14,820 nt of DNA from Pseudomonadota bacterium (GTDB lineage: Bacteria; Pseudomonadota; Alphaproteobacteria; Rhizobiales; Xanthobacteraceae): assembly GCA_023434095.1 (NCBI GenBank), contig JAEYTJ010000324.1, forward strand, positions 1 through 14,820. The letters are read 5' to 3'. Positions 5,852 to 14,252 of the stretch are shown piece after piece. Position numbers and translations under genes: made by a program. The notes beneath the pieces are model-generated. The model made no database searches. It worked only from the letters and a program-made list of their open reading frames with translations, and was not told where the DNA came from. Position 1 is the stretch's first letter, and every line of letters starts with the position of its first letter.

Positions 5852-6436
5852 TCAGGCGCGCAGACCCGCCCGCAGCGCCGCCTGCTCGATAAGCGCTGTC
5901 ATCACCGCGCGCAACCTTTCGCGCGCCTTCTCGTCGGTGAAGTCGCCCTGCGCGTCGAAGGCATGGGAGGCGCCCGCCACCATCACCTGCTCGGCGAGTA
6001 CGAGGCAGCCGAGGCCGAGGGCGAGCGTCTGGCGCAGCATCATGGAGGCGCGGTAGCCCCCGAGACCGCCCGGCGAGGAGGAGCCGATGGCGTAGACCGG
6101 TCCCTTGAAGGCGTCGCCTTCGCCCCCGCGCACCCGGCTCGTCCAGTCGATGGCGTTCTTGAGGAGGGGCGGCAGGCCGGCATTGTATTCCGGCGTGGCG
6201 ATGAACACGCCGTCGGCGCGCGCGAGCTGGTCGCGCAGCTGCCTGGCGGCGTCGGGAACGCCCTCGGCCGCTTCGAGATCGCCGTCATAGATCGGCATGG
6301 GATAGTCGGCGAGCGAGAGCAGCACCGGCTCGCATTCCATCAGCGCCAGTTCCCTCGCCGCGAGCGCGGCGAGGCTGGCGGAGAAGGAGCCGGTGCGGGT
6401 GGAGCCGGCAAGGGTGACGATACGCGGCGGGCGCAT
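5852..6436 (-). CDS. NADPH-dependent FMN reductase family protein
   Basis: Flavodoxin-fold proteins of this family bind FMN and use NAD(P)H to reduce flavin, quinones, azo dyes or metal ions. The 194-residue product has the FMN phosphate loop GSTRTGS (11-17), TPEYNAGLPPLLKNAIDW (81-98), which is the hallmark of the family, and GSSSPGGLGGYRA (118-130), a second flavin-contacting loop. No signal peptide or membrane segment is seen, so it is cytoplasmic. The ATG at 6436 has a perfect AGGAGGT ribosome binding site 4 bases away. It starts 34 bp after pmtA and is followed by pyrF. The natural electron acceptor cannot be deduced. Confidence 0.94.
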   Translation of the reverse strand: MRPPRIVTLAGSTRTGSFSASLAALAARELALMECEPVLLSLADYPMPIYDGDLEAAEGVPDAARQLRDQLARADGVFIATPEYNAGLPPLLKNAIDWTSRVRGGEGDAFKGPVYAIGSSSPGGLGGYRASMMLRQTLALGLGCLVLAEQVMVAGASHAFDAQGDFTDEKARERLRAVMTALIEQAALRAGLRA

Positions 6437-6470
6437 GAAGACCTCCTGCGATGGGCCGGTGCTTCCGGCC

Positions 6471-7106
6471 TCACGCCCCGACGGCGGTCAGCTCCGGCAC
6501 GGCGGCGTGATGCCGCGTGGAACGATACACCCACACCCGCGCCGGCGGCAGGTTGGCCCAGATGCGCTGGCTGACATGGGCGTCGAAACGTTCCGGCGCC
6601 AGCGGCACCGGTGAGACGACGGCATAGGTGAACTGGATGAAGGGCGCGCGGGGCGCGCAGAGGCCGAAGGCCTGGTTGAGCAGCCCGTAGCGCTCCGGCG
6701 CCGGACGGGTGAACAGCGGCAGGCTCGACACCACGGCCGCCGAGGGGCGGTCGACATGGCCTTCCAAGGTGCGCGCCATGTTGTAGGCGTCGCCCTGAAT
6801 GACGGTGGCGGCCGGGAAGCGCAGGCGCAGCAGCTTGCAGAATTCGGGATTGTATTCGATCAGCACCAGCCGCTCCGGCGCGACGCCGCGGGCGATCAGC
6901 GCCGCCGTCACCGGGCCGGTGCCGGGGCCGAGCTCGATCACCGGGCCGTCCTGCGCCGGGTCGACAAAGCTCGCCATGGTCCGGGCCAGAGCGCGGCCCG
7001 AGGGCGACACCGCGCCGGTGCGCAGCGGGTTCTGCAGCCAGGACTGGAGGAAGCGGACTTCGTCGGGGCGTTCTTTCGGCGAGGGGCAGGCAGAACGATG
7101 GAGCAT
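6471..7106 (-). CDS. pmtA: Phospholipid N-methyltransferase, Sinorhizobium type
   Basis: PmtA methylates phosphatidylethanolamine three times with S-adenosylmethionine to give phosphatidylcholine at the inner membrane surface. The 211-residue product begins, after a short variable leader, with DEVRFLQSWLQNPLRTGAVS followed by PSGRALARTM, typical of the soluble rhizobial PmtA that resembles rRNA adenine methyltransferases. SAM-binding motif I is ELGPGTGPV (58-66), the acidic ribose-binding residue is E84 in IEYNP, and QGDAY (104-108) and SSLPLF (128-133) are further motifs. FIQFTYAVVSPVP is also characteristic. The ATG at 7106 is preferred to a GTG at 7148; no strong ribosome binding site is seen for either. 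Overall similarity to KsgA-like enzymes means a phospholipid substrate is inferred from subfamily pattern. It lies 142 bp after dnaJ. Confidence 0.88.
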   Translation of the reverse strand: MLHRSACPSPKERPDEVRFLQSWLQNPLRTGAVSPSGRALARTMASFVDPAQDGPVIELGPGTGPVTAALIARGVAPERLVLIEYNPEFCKLLRLRFPAATVIQGDAYNMARTLEGHVDRPSAAVVSSLPLFTRPAPERYGLLNQAFGLCAPRAPFIQFTYAVVSPVPLAPERFDAHVSQRIWANLPPARVWVYRSTRHHAAVPELTAVGA

Positions 7107-7228
7107 GCGACTTCGATTCCGGTAAGCCGTGGCGGGAAGGCGCGGCACGCAGGTGGCGAGCGGGGCGACAGGAGACCGAGGCCGACACTAGAGGCCGCAA
7201 GCCCTCCTGTTAAGGCCCCGCGATGACG

Positions 7229-7258
7229 CGCCGATTACGTTTTGCCGCTTAATCGGCG
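7229..7258. repeat. Inverted repeat across the dnaJ stop codon
   Basis: CGCCGATTA at 7229-7237 and TAATCGGCG at 7250-7258 are a perfect 9-bp inverted repeat with a 12-base loop. On the minus strand the first arm covers the last codons and the TAA of dnaJ. No T-tract follows, so it is more likely a 3'-end stabilising hairpin than a classical intrinsic terminator. Confidence 0.6.
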
Positions 7259-8394
7259 TCGCCGGCGAAGAAATCCTTCACCTTGGCAAAGAAGCCGCTG
7301 GATTCGGGGTGCGTGTCCTTGGAACATTCAGCATCGAATTCGGCCAGAAGTTCACGCTGACGTCGCGTCAGATTCTGCGGCGTTTCGACGACGACCTGCA
7401 CATACATGTCGCCGCGCGTGCGGCTGCGCAGCACCGGCATGCCCTTGCCGGACAGGCGGAAGCGCTTGCCGGACTGGGTGCCCTCGGGAATCTTCACCTT
7501 GGTGGTCTCGCCGTCGATGGTCGGCACCTCGCAGGTGCCGCCCAGCGCGGCGGTGACCATGGAGATCGGCGCGCGGCAGAACAGGTCGGCGCCGTCGCGC
7601 TGGAAGAAGTCGTGCGGGGCGAGCGAGAGGAAGATGTAGAGGTCGCCCGGCGGGCCGCCGCGCACCCCGGCCTCTCCCTCATTGCCGAGGCGGATGCGGG
7701 TGCCGTCCTCGACCCCGGCCGGGATCGCCACTTCCAGCGTGCGCTCCTTGGTGGTGCGCCCGGCGCCGGCGCAGGCCGGGCAGGGATCCTCGATCACCTG
7801 GCCGCGGCCCTGGCAGGTCGGGCAGGTGCGCTCCAGCGTGAAGAAGCCCTGCGCCTGGCGGATGCGCCCGGAGCCGGAGCAGGTGCGGCAGGTGGTGGGC
7901 TGGGTGCCGGGCTTGGCGCCGGTGCCCGAGCAGGTCTCGCAGGTGATGGAGGTCGGCAGGCGGATGGTGGCATCCTTGCCGGCAAACGCCTCCTCCAGCG
8001 TGATTTCCATGTTGTAGCGCAGGTCCGCGCCGCGCTCGCGCCCGCCGCGTCCCCCGCCGGCACCACCGCGGCCACGGCCGCCGGACATGCCGAACAGGTC
8101 GTCGAAGATGTCGGAGAAGGTCGAGGCGAAGTCGGAGCCGAAGCCCGGCCCGCCGCCGCCCATGCCGCCGTCGAAGGCGGCGTGGCCGAAGCGGTCATAG
8201 GCGGCGCGCTTTTGCGGGTCCTTGAGGACGTCGTAGGCCTCGCTGATCTCCTTGAAGCGCAGCTCGGCGTCGTCATTGCCGGGGTTTTTGTCCGGGTGCC
8301 ACTTCATGGCGAGCTTGCGGTAGGAGCTTTTCAGCTCCCCGTCGCTGCAGGTGCGGGTGACTTCGAGGAGTTCGTAATAGTCGCGTTTGGACAT
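7249..8394 (-). CDS. dnaJ: Co-chaperone DnaJ (Hsp40)
   Basis: DnaJ delivers unfolded proteins to DnaK and stimulates its ATPase. The 381-residue product has all class I parts in order: J-domain (about 5-70) with HPD at 33-35, a Gly/Phe-rich region (about 75-125), a zinc domain with four C-x-x-C-x-G-x-G repeats (starting C152, C169, C191 and C205), and the C-terminal substrate-binding domains, ending in GFFAKVKDFF. The ATG at 8394 is followed by SKRDYYELL, the normal start; the ribosome binding site is poor. It lies 212 bp after dnaK, with a terminator-like hairpin in between. No heat-shock promoter is visible in the gap, so expression probably relies on read-through from dnaK. Confidence 0.98.
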   Translation of the reverse strand: MSKRDYYELLEVTRTCSDGELKSSYRKLAMKWHPDKNPGNDDAELRFKEISEAYDVLKDPQKRAAYDRFGHAAFDGGMGGGGPGFGSDFASTFSDIFDDLFGMSGGRGRGGAGGGRGGRERGADLRYNMEITLEEAFAGKDATIRLPTSITCETCSGTGAKPGTQPTTCRTCSGSGRIRQAQGFFTLERTCPTCQGRGQVIEDPCPACAGAGRTTKERTLEVAIPAGVEDGTRIRLGNEGEAGVRGGPPGDLYIFLSLAPHDFFQRDGADLFCRAPISMVTAALGGTCEVPTIDGETTKVKIPEGTQSGKRFRLSGKGMPVLRSRTRGDMYVQVVVETPQNLTRRQRELLAEFDAECSKDTHPESSGFFAKVKDFFAGDAD

Positions 8395-8554
8395 GGGTCG
8401 CTGTGCCGTCGCATCCTTGGCCGCCGCCGGCGCGTCCCGCGGCGGGCGGTTCCGGCCGCCATGCAGGAACCCTGCCGGAGGACGCCCCGACCGTGATCCG
8501 GCGAGCCGGGCGTGTCGCCGACCGTGGCGGCTGCGGCGCGGGCCGGGCGGCCAC

Positions 8555-8592
8555 GGAAAGAAATCCGCCCCCGAACGAACGTCCGGGGGCGG
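8555..8592 (-). terminator. Terminator-like hairpin between dnaK and dnaJ
   Basis: On the minus strand, CCGCCCCCGGAC (8592-8581) and GTTCGGGGGCGG (8576-8565) form a 12-bp stem with one G-U pair and a 4-base loop, followed by ATTTCTTTCC (8564-8555), a broken T-rich tail. It starts about 14 bp after the dnaK stop. The interrupted T-tract suggests partial termination or a processing and stabilising hairpin. Confidence 0.65.
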
Positions 8593-8606
8593 CGCTCAGA
8601 GAGGGA

Positions 8607-10502
<1,896 letters not shown>

Positions 10503-10629
10503 GTGTTTCTCCTTCCGGCAGGCCGGCCGGACCTTCTTGAAGCACCCGGGGAGGAACGGACACCATGCCGTGCCCCCGGACCGGCCCCCAAACAATTGGG
10601 TACGACGCTATCCGCGCCGTTCGGGGCCG

Positions 10630-10658
10630 ATATAGGGGGCGGCCGTTTCCGCCGCAAG
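10630..10658 (-). promoter_or_regulatory. RpoH (sigma-32) type heat-shock promoter of dnaK
   Basis: On the minus strand, CTTGCG (10658-10653) is followed after 17 bases by CTATAT (10635-10630), within CCCCTATATC. This fits the alphaproteobacterial heat-shock pattern as I recall it (CTTG, 17-19 bases, CYTATNT). The predicted start near 10623 gives a dnaK leader of about 120 bases. No CIRCE element is seen. Confidence 0.72.
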
Positions 10659-10732
10659 AAGCAGCTTGCACGGAAAAGATGCGCCGCGCCAACGCCGCGC
10701 CCGGCATGGGGAGGGCGGGGCGGGGGCGGCCG

Positions 10733-11674
10733 TCAGGCGGCCGGCGTCACCGCCGCCTGGAAGCGCCCGGCGAGCGCCCGCAGCGCGGTCACCTGGTCGC
10801 CGAGTTCGCGCCAGTGGCGGGGGTTCAGTTCCAGTATGGCGAGGGCGCCGGCCGGCGGGCGCACCATCTGCACCACCGCGTCCCAGTCGATCCCGCCCCA
10901 GCCGATCGGCAGGTGCAGGTCGCCCTCGCCGAAGGCCACCGCCTCGGCCGGGTCGTAGAACCACAGGTCGCCCGGCCGGCGCTCATTCGGCCGGCCGAAG
11001 GAATCGTGCAGGTGGAAATGCGCGATGTGCGGCGCCAGCGCCGCCATCTCGGCGATCGGATCGAGCCGGGCATCGGTGCAGCGTATATAGGCGTGGCTGA
11101 CATCGAGCGTCGCCTTCACGGCGGGATGGTCGATGGCGGCGAGTTCGCCCGCCAGCTTGGCCGGGGTCGCGGTCTCGCGGGCGTGGATGAAGCGGAAGAT
11201 GTTCTCCACGCACAGCGTCACGCCACGTGCGTCCGCAAGTTCGCCTGCGCGGGCGAGCGCGTCGCGCTGACGGGAATAGGCAACCTCGATGTCGTCGTCG
11301 GGGTCGCGCACGAAGCCGGAATGGACGACGAGATGCTCGGCGCCGATGGCGGCGGCGATCTCGATATGGGCGGCCAGCACCTCTTCATGGCGCGGCAGGC
11401 GCTCCGGCACGTCCATCAGATTGACCGCCAGCGCGCCATGCACGCTGTAGCCGAGCCGCCGTCCCGCGAGCGCCCGCACCAGGTCCTTCAGCCGGTTGTC
11501 GAGCAGGCGTCCGTTCACCACGAGATGCCAGGCATAGACCGGCAGTTCCACGAGATCGGCGCCCAGCGCCTCCGCCTCGTCGAGCCCGGCCGCCACATCG
11601 TCGAATTCGGGGCTCCCCTCGCGAAGGGAGAAGCCGCAGGCGCGAATGGCGGGAACCGGGATGTGGAACTGCAT
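10733..11674 (-). CDS. Sugar phosphate isomerase/epimerase-like TIM-barrel protein
   Basis: Members of the AP endonuclease 2/xylose isomerase-like superfamily are TIM barrels that bind divalent metals and act as sugar isomerases, epimerases or, more rarely, nucleases. The 313-residue product shows HGALAVNLMD (79-88), VVHSG (116-120), CVENIF (155-160, likely ligand E157), TLDVSHAY (189-196, likely ligands D191 and H194), HFHLHDSFG (219-227) and ILELNPRHW (280-288, likely ligand E282). The metal site looks complete, so an active enzyme is expected; the substrate is unknown. The ATG at 11674 has GGGGAAG upstream; a TTG at 11692 adds six residues and is less likely. It lies upstream of dnaK on the same strand with a 230-bp gap and no clear terminator in between. 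Confidence 0.88.
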   Translation of the reverse strand: MQFHIPVPAIRACGFSLREGSPEFDDVAAGLDEAEALGADLVELPVYAWHLVVNGRLLDNRLKDLVRALAGRRLGYSVHGALAVNLMDVPERLPRHEEVLAAHIEIAAAIGAEHLVVHSGFVRDPDDDIEVAYSRQRDALARAGELADARGVTLCVENIFRFIHARETATPAKLAGELAAIDHPAVKATLDVSHAYIRCTDARLDPIAEMAALAPHIAHFHLHDSFGRPNERRPGDLWFYDPAEAVAFGEGDLHLPIGWGGIDWDAVVQMVRPPAGALAILELNPRHWRELGDQVTALRALAGRFQAAVTPAA

Positions 11675-11830
11675 CGTGTCGATCTTCCCCAAGGTCAGGC
11701 GTTAAGGAGTGTGACGGCCGGACGACATCGCCCGGCCCTTTTACGCCACATATATGGCACAGACGTTACGGCTCCGCCGAATCGTCTGGAGTTACGGTAG
11801 GTTAGGTGGTGCGGGCAAATCCTGCGCGCG

Positions 11831-12229
11831 TCACATTTTCGGCGTCATCCACCCCGCGACGGCGCCGTTCTTGTCGCAGACGATGGCGATGCGGCCGACC
11901 TCCGGCACGTCGAAGGGCGCGCGCAGCACGGTGCCACCGGCGGCCACGGCACGCGCGCAGCGCGCATCGACGTCGTCGACGCCGATATAGGGCAGCCAGT
12001 GTTCCGGGACGTCGTCGAATTCCGGGCCTTCCAGCGCGAAGATGCCGCCCACCTGCGCCTCGCCGAGGCGAATGATCCAGTAGTCCGGCCCGCCCTGCAT
12101 CGGCATCGCCTCGAACGTCCAGCCCAGCGTGGCGGCATAGAACGCCTTGGCGGCGGGAATGTCGCGGCTGTTGAGTTCGTTCCAGATGAAGACGCCGTGC
12201 GGCGGCGTGCCCTGTGACGTCGGTTCCAT
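11831..12229 (-). CDS. VOC family (glyoxalase/bleomycin-resistance fold) protein
   Basis: The vicinal oxygen chelate fold is used by glyoxalases, dioxygenases and antibiotic-binding proteins. The 132-residue product fits a single VOC domain of two beta-alpha-beta-beta-beta units: GVFIWNELNSRDIPAAKAFY with LGWTFE in the first half, then WLPYIGVDDVDARCARAVAAGG and a last strand with GAVAGWMTP. The opening HGVFIWNEL and the D-x-x-AA-x-x-FY pattern resemble the CFP30B/YP-type VOC proteins of unknown activity. The ATG at 12229 has GGGGAAAG upstream; a GTG at 12262 would be a longer alternative. It is divergent from the fzlA-like gene. The substrate and whether it binds a metal are not clear. Confidence 0.9.
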   Translation of the reverse strand: MEPTSQGTPPHGVFIWNELNSRDIPAAKAFYAATLGWTFEAMPMQGGPDYWIIRLGEAQVGGIFALEGPEFDDVPEHWLPYIGVDDVDARCARAVAAGGTVLRAPFDVPEVGRIAIVCDKNGAVAGWMTPKM

Positions 12230-12267
12230 TGCGCTTTCCCCCGCTTTGTTAACCTCGCGCACACCAT

Positions 12268-12290
12268 AACCCGAAAAGCCATGTCGGGTT
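12268..12290. promoter_or_regulatory. Perfect inverted repeat, candidate operator in a divergent region
   Basis: AACCCGA at 12268-12274 and TCGGGTT at 12284-12290 are a perfect 7-bp inverted repeat separated by 9 bases. It lies 38 bp upstream of the VOC start and about 120 bp before the GST-fold gene. The form suits a dimeric repressor or activator site, but no regulator gene is nearby. Confidence 0.35.
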
Positions 12291-12411
12291 CACCACCCCC
12301 GGACGGCCGCGCCCGCCATGTTGACGCCGCGATGGCTTGCGATGAGCCGCGAACCCTTCTAGACCGATTTCAGGCGCCGCCTGCCGACGGTCCGCGACAA
12401 CCCTCCGGAAC

Positions 12412-13101
12412 ATGCAGCTTTATCACCACCCCTTCTGCGCCCATTCGCGCCTCGTGCGTCTCGCCCTCAGCGAGATGGGAATCGAGCCGGAGCTGATCGA
12501 AGAAAGGGTGTGGGAGCGCCGTCCCGATTTCCTCATGCTCGATCCCGCCGGCGCCACCCCGGTGCTGGTGGAGGATGACGGCTTCGTGGTGCCGGGCATC
12601 GACCCCATCACCGAGTATCTCGACGAGACGCGGGGCAGCGCGCTGGGGGCCCGGCGCCTGCTGCCGGTGCATATCGGCGAGCGGGTCGAGGTGCGCCGGC
12701 TCTCCGCCTGGTTCAACCACAAATTCTTCGCCGAGGTGTCCGAACCTCTGGTGCGCGAGAAGGTGTACAAGCGCTACACCCCGCGCGAGCTCGGCGGCGG
12801 CCCGCCCGACATGGCCACCATCCGCGCCGCCCGGGCCAATATCCGCTATCATCTCCAGTATATCGGCTGGCTGCTGAAGGCGCGGAACTGGCTCGCCGGC
12901 GACCGCATGACCTATGCCGATCTCGCCGCCGCAGCCCATATTTCCAGCGTTGACTATCTCGGCGACGTGCCCTGGGACGAAGATGAGGGAGCGAAGATCT
13001 GGTACGCGCGCATCAAGTCGCGTCCGGCGTTCCGGCCCCTGCTCGCGCTGACCATGGCGGGCATGCCGCCGGCGCCGTGCTACGCGGATCTGGATTTCTG
13101 A
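12412..13101 (+). CDS. fzlA: GST-fold protein, probably division protein FzlA
   Basis: The 229-residue product has a thioredoxin-like GST N-domain (YHHPFCAHSRLVRLALSE, then DPAGATPVLVED and DPITEYLDET) and an all-helical C-domain (about 85-205, with WLAGDRMTYADLAAAA). Its close ends RPAFRPLLALTMAGMPP and YADLDF match what I recall of the alphaproteobacterial GST homologue FzlA, which binds FtsZ, curves its filaments and promotes constriction; a conserved C-terminal tail matters there. The FzlA assignment is by recalled pattern and gene context next to queG; a plain glutathione S-transferase remains possible. ATG at 12412 with a modest ribosome binding site (CCGGAAC). queG begins inside its last 25 bases. 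Confidence 0.9.
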   Translation: MQLYHHPFCAHSRLVRLALSEMGIEPELIEERVWERRPDFLMLDPAGATPVLVEDDGFVVPGIDPITEYLDETRGSALGARRLLPVHIGERVEVRRLSAWFNHKFFAEVSEPLVREKVYKRYTPRELGGGPPDMATIRAARANIRYHLQYIGWLLKARNWLAGDRMTYADLAAAAHISSVDYLGDVPWDEDEGAKIWYARIKSRPAFRPLLALTMAGMPPAPCYADLDF

Positions 13102-14252
13102 CGCCGGAAGCGGCGCGGGCCCATCTGTTCGCGCTCGCCCGCGCGGAAGGCTTCGACGCGATGGGGATCGCGGCCGCCGACGCCATTCCTGAGGCCGGGC
13201 CCCGCCTCCACCAATGGATCGCCGACGGTGCCCATGGCGACATGGCGTGGATGCCCGAGACCGCCGCGCGCCGCGCCGCGCCGGCCCATATGTGGCCGGA
13301 GGTCGCCTCGCTGCTGATGCTCGGGCTGAATTACGGGCCGGACGAGGACCCCCGCGCCGTCCTCGCCGCCCGCACGCGCGGGGCGATCTCGGTCTATGCC
13401 CGTGGCGACGACTATCACGAGCTGATCAAGGGCAAGCTCAAGCGCATCGCCTCGCGCTTCGTACCGCGGGCCGGGGCGCCCGGCACGGTTGCGGTCAAGG
13501 TGTTCGTCGACACCGCGCCGCTGATGGAAAAGCCGCTGGCGCAGGCGGCCGGGCTCGGCTGGCAGGGCAAGCACACCAATCTCGTCTCGCGCGACAAGGG
13601 CTCCTGGCTGTTCCTCGGCGCCATTGCCACCACTCTCGCGCTGCCGGCCGACGCGGCGGAGGTCGACCATTGCGGCTCCTGTCGCGCCTGCCTCGACGCC
13701 TGCCCGACGAACGCCTTTCCCGCCCCCTACCGGATCGATGCGCGCCGCTGCATCTCCTATCTCACCATCGAGCTGAAGGGCGCCATCCCGCGCGAGCTGC
13801 GCCCGCTGATCGGCAACCGCATATATGGCTGCGACGACTGTCTCGCCGCCTGCCCGTGGAACAAGTTCGCCGCGCTCGGCCGCGAGACACGCCTCGCCGC
13901 GCGGGTGGAGAACCGCGCCCCGGACCTCGCCGACCTCGCCCGGCTCGACGACGCCGCGTTCCGCGCCCGCTTCTCGAAAAGTCCGGTCAAGCGCATCGGC
14001 CGCGCCCGCTTCCTGCGCAACGTGCTTATCGCCATCGGCAATTCCGGCGTGCCCGGCCTCGCGCCGGAGGCGGAGCGACATCTCGGCGATGACGATCCCC
14101 TGGTGCGCGGCGCGGCGGTGTGGGCGCTCTCGCGGCTGCTGCCACGCGCCGAGGTCGCTGCCCTTTACGCCGCCCATGACAACGAGACCGATGCCGAGGT
14201 GCGCGCGGAATGGCGGCAGGTGATGACCGATTCGGCGGGAGAGCCCTCATGA
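13077..14252 (+). CDS. queG: Epoxyqueuosine reductase
   Basis: QueG is a cobalamin- and iron-sulfur-dependent enzyme that reduces epoxyqueuosine to queuosine in the wobble position of tRNAs with GUN anticodons. The 391-residue product has YARGDDYH (107-114), VDTAPLMEKP (144-153), GWQGKHTN (161-168), a CGSCRACLDACP ferredoxin motif (199-210), RRCISYLTIE (223-232) and CDDCLAACPWN (252-262). Together these provide the cysteines for two 4Fe-4S clusters. The tail (about 305-385) fits a HEAT-like tRNA-binding repeat. The only sensible start is GTG at 13077, overlapping the previous gene by 25 bases; the first in-frame ATG is 28 codons later, inside the conserved fold. It overlaps the next gene by ATGA. 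Translational coupling of all three genes is likely. Confidence 0.96.
   Translation: MLRGSGFLTPEAARAHLFALARAEGFDAMGIAAADAIPEAGPRLHQWIADGAHGDMAWMPETAARRAAPAHMWPEVASLLMLGLNYGPDEDPRAVLAARTRGAISVYARGDDYHELIKGKLKRIASRFVPRAGAPGTVAVKVFVDTAPLMEKPLAQAAGLGWQGKHTNLVSRDKGSWLFLGAIATTLALPADAAEVDHCGSCRACLDACPTNAFPAPYRIDARRCISYLTIELKGAIPRELRPLIGNRIYGCDDCLAACPWNKFAALGRETRLAARVENRAPDLADLARLDDAAFRARFSKSPVKRIGRARFLRNVLIAIGNSGVPGLAPEAERHLGDDDPLVRGAAVWALSRLLPRAEVAALYAAHDNETDAEVRAEWRQVMTDSAGEPS

Noticed and set aside
11716..11742. GGCCGG...CCGGCC hairpin followed by CTTTT as a plus-strand terminator
   Set aside because: The stem is only 6 bp with a 10-base loop, and both flanking genes are on the minus strand, so no plus-strand transcript is known to end here.
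12321..12349. TTGACG as the -35 of a promoter for the GST-fold gene
   Set aside because: No acceptable -10 lies 16-19 bases downstream; the alternative CTTGCG...CTAGAC nearby matches heat-shock and sigma-70 patterns poorly.
13080..14177. 365-codon minus-strand frame opposite queG
   Set aside because: Antisense shadow of queG; Ala/Gly/Arg-rich product without motifs.
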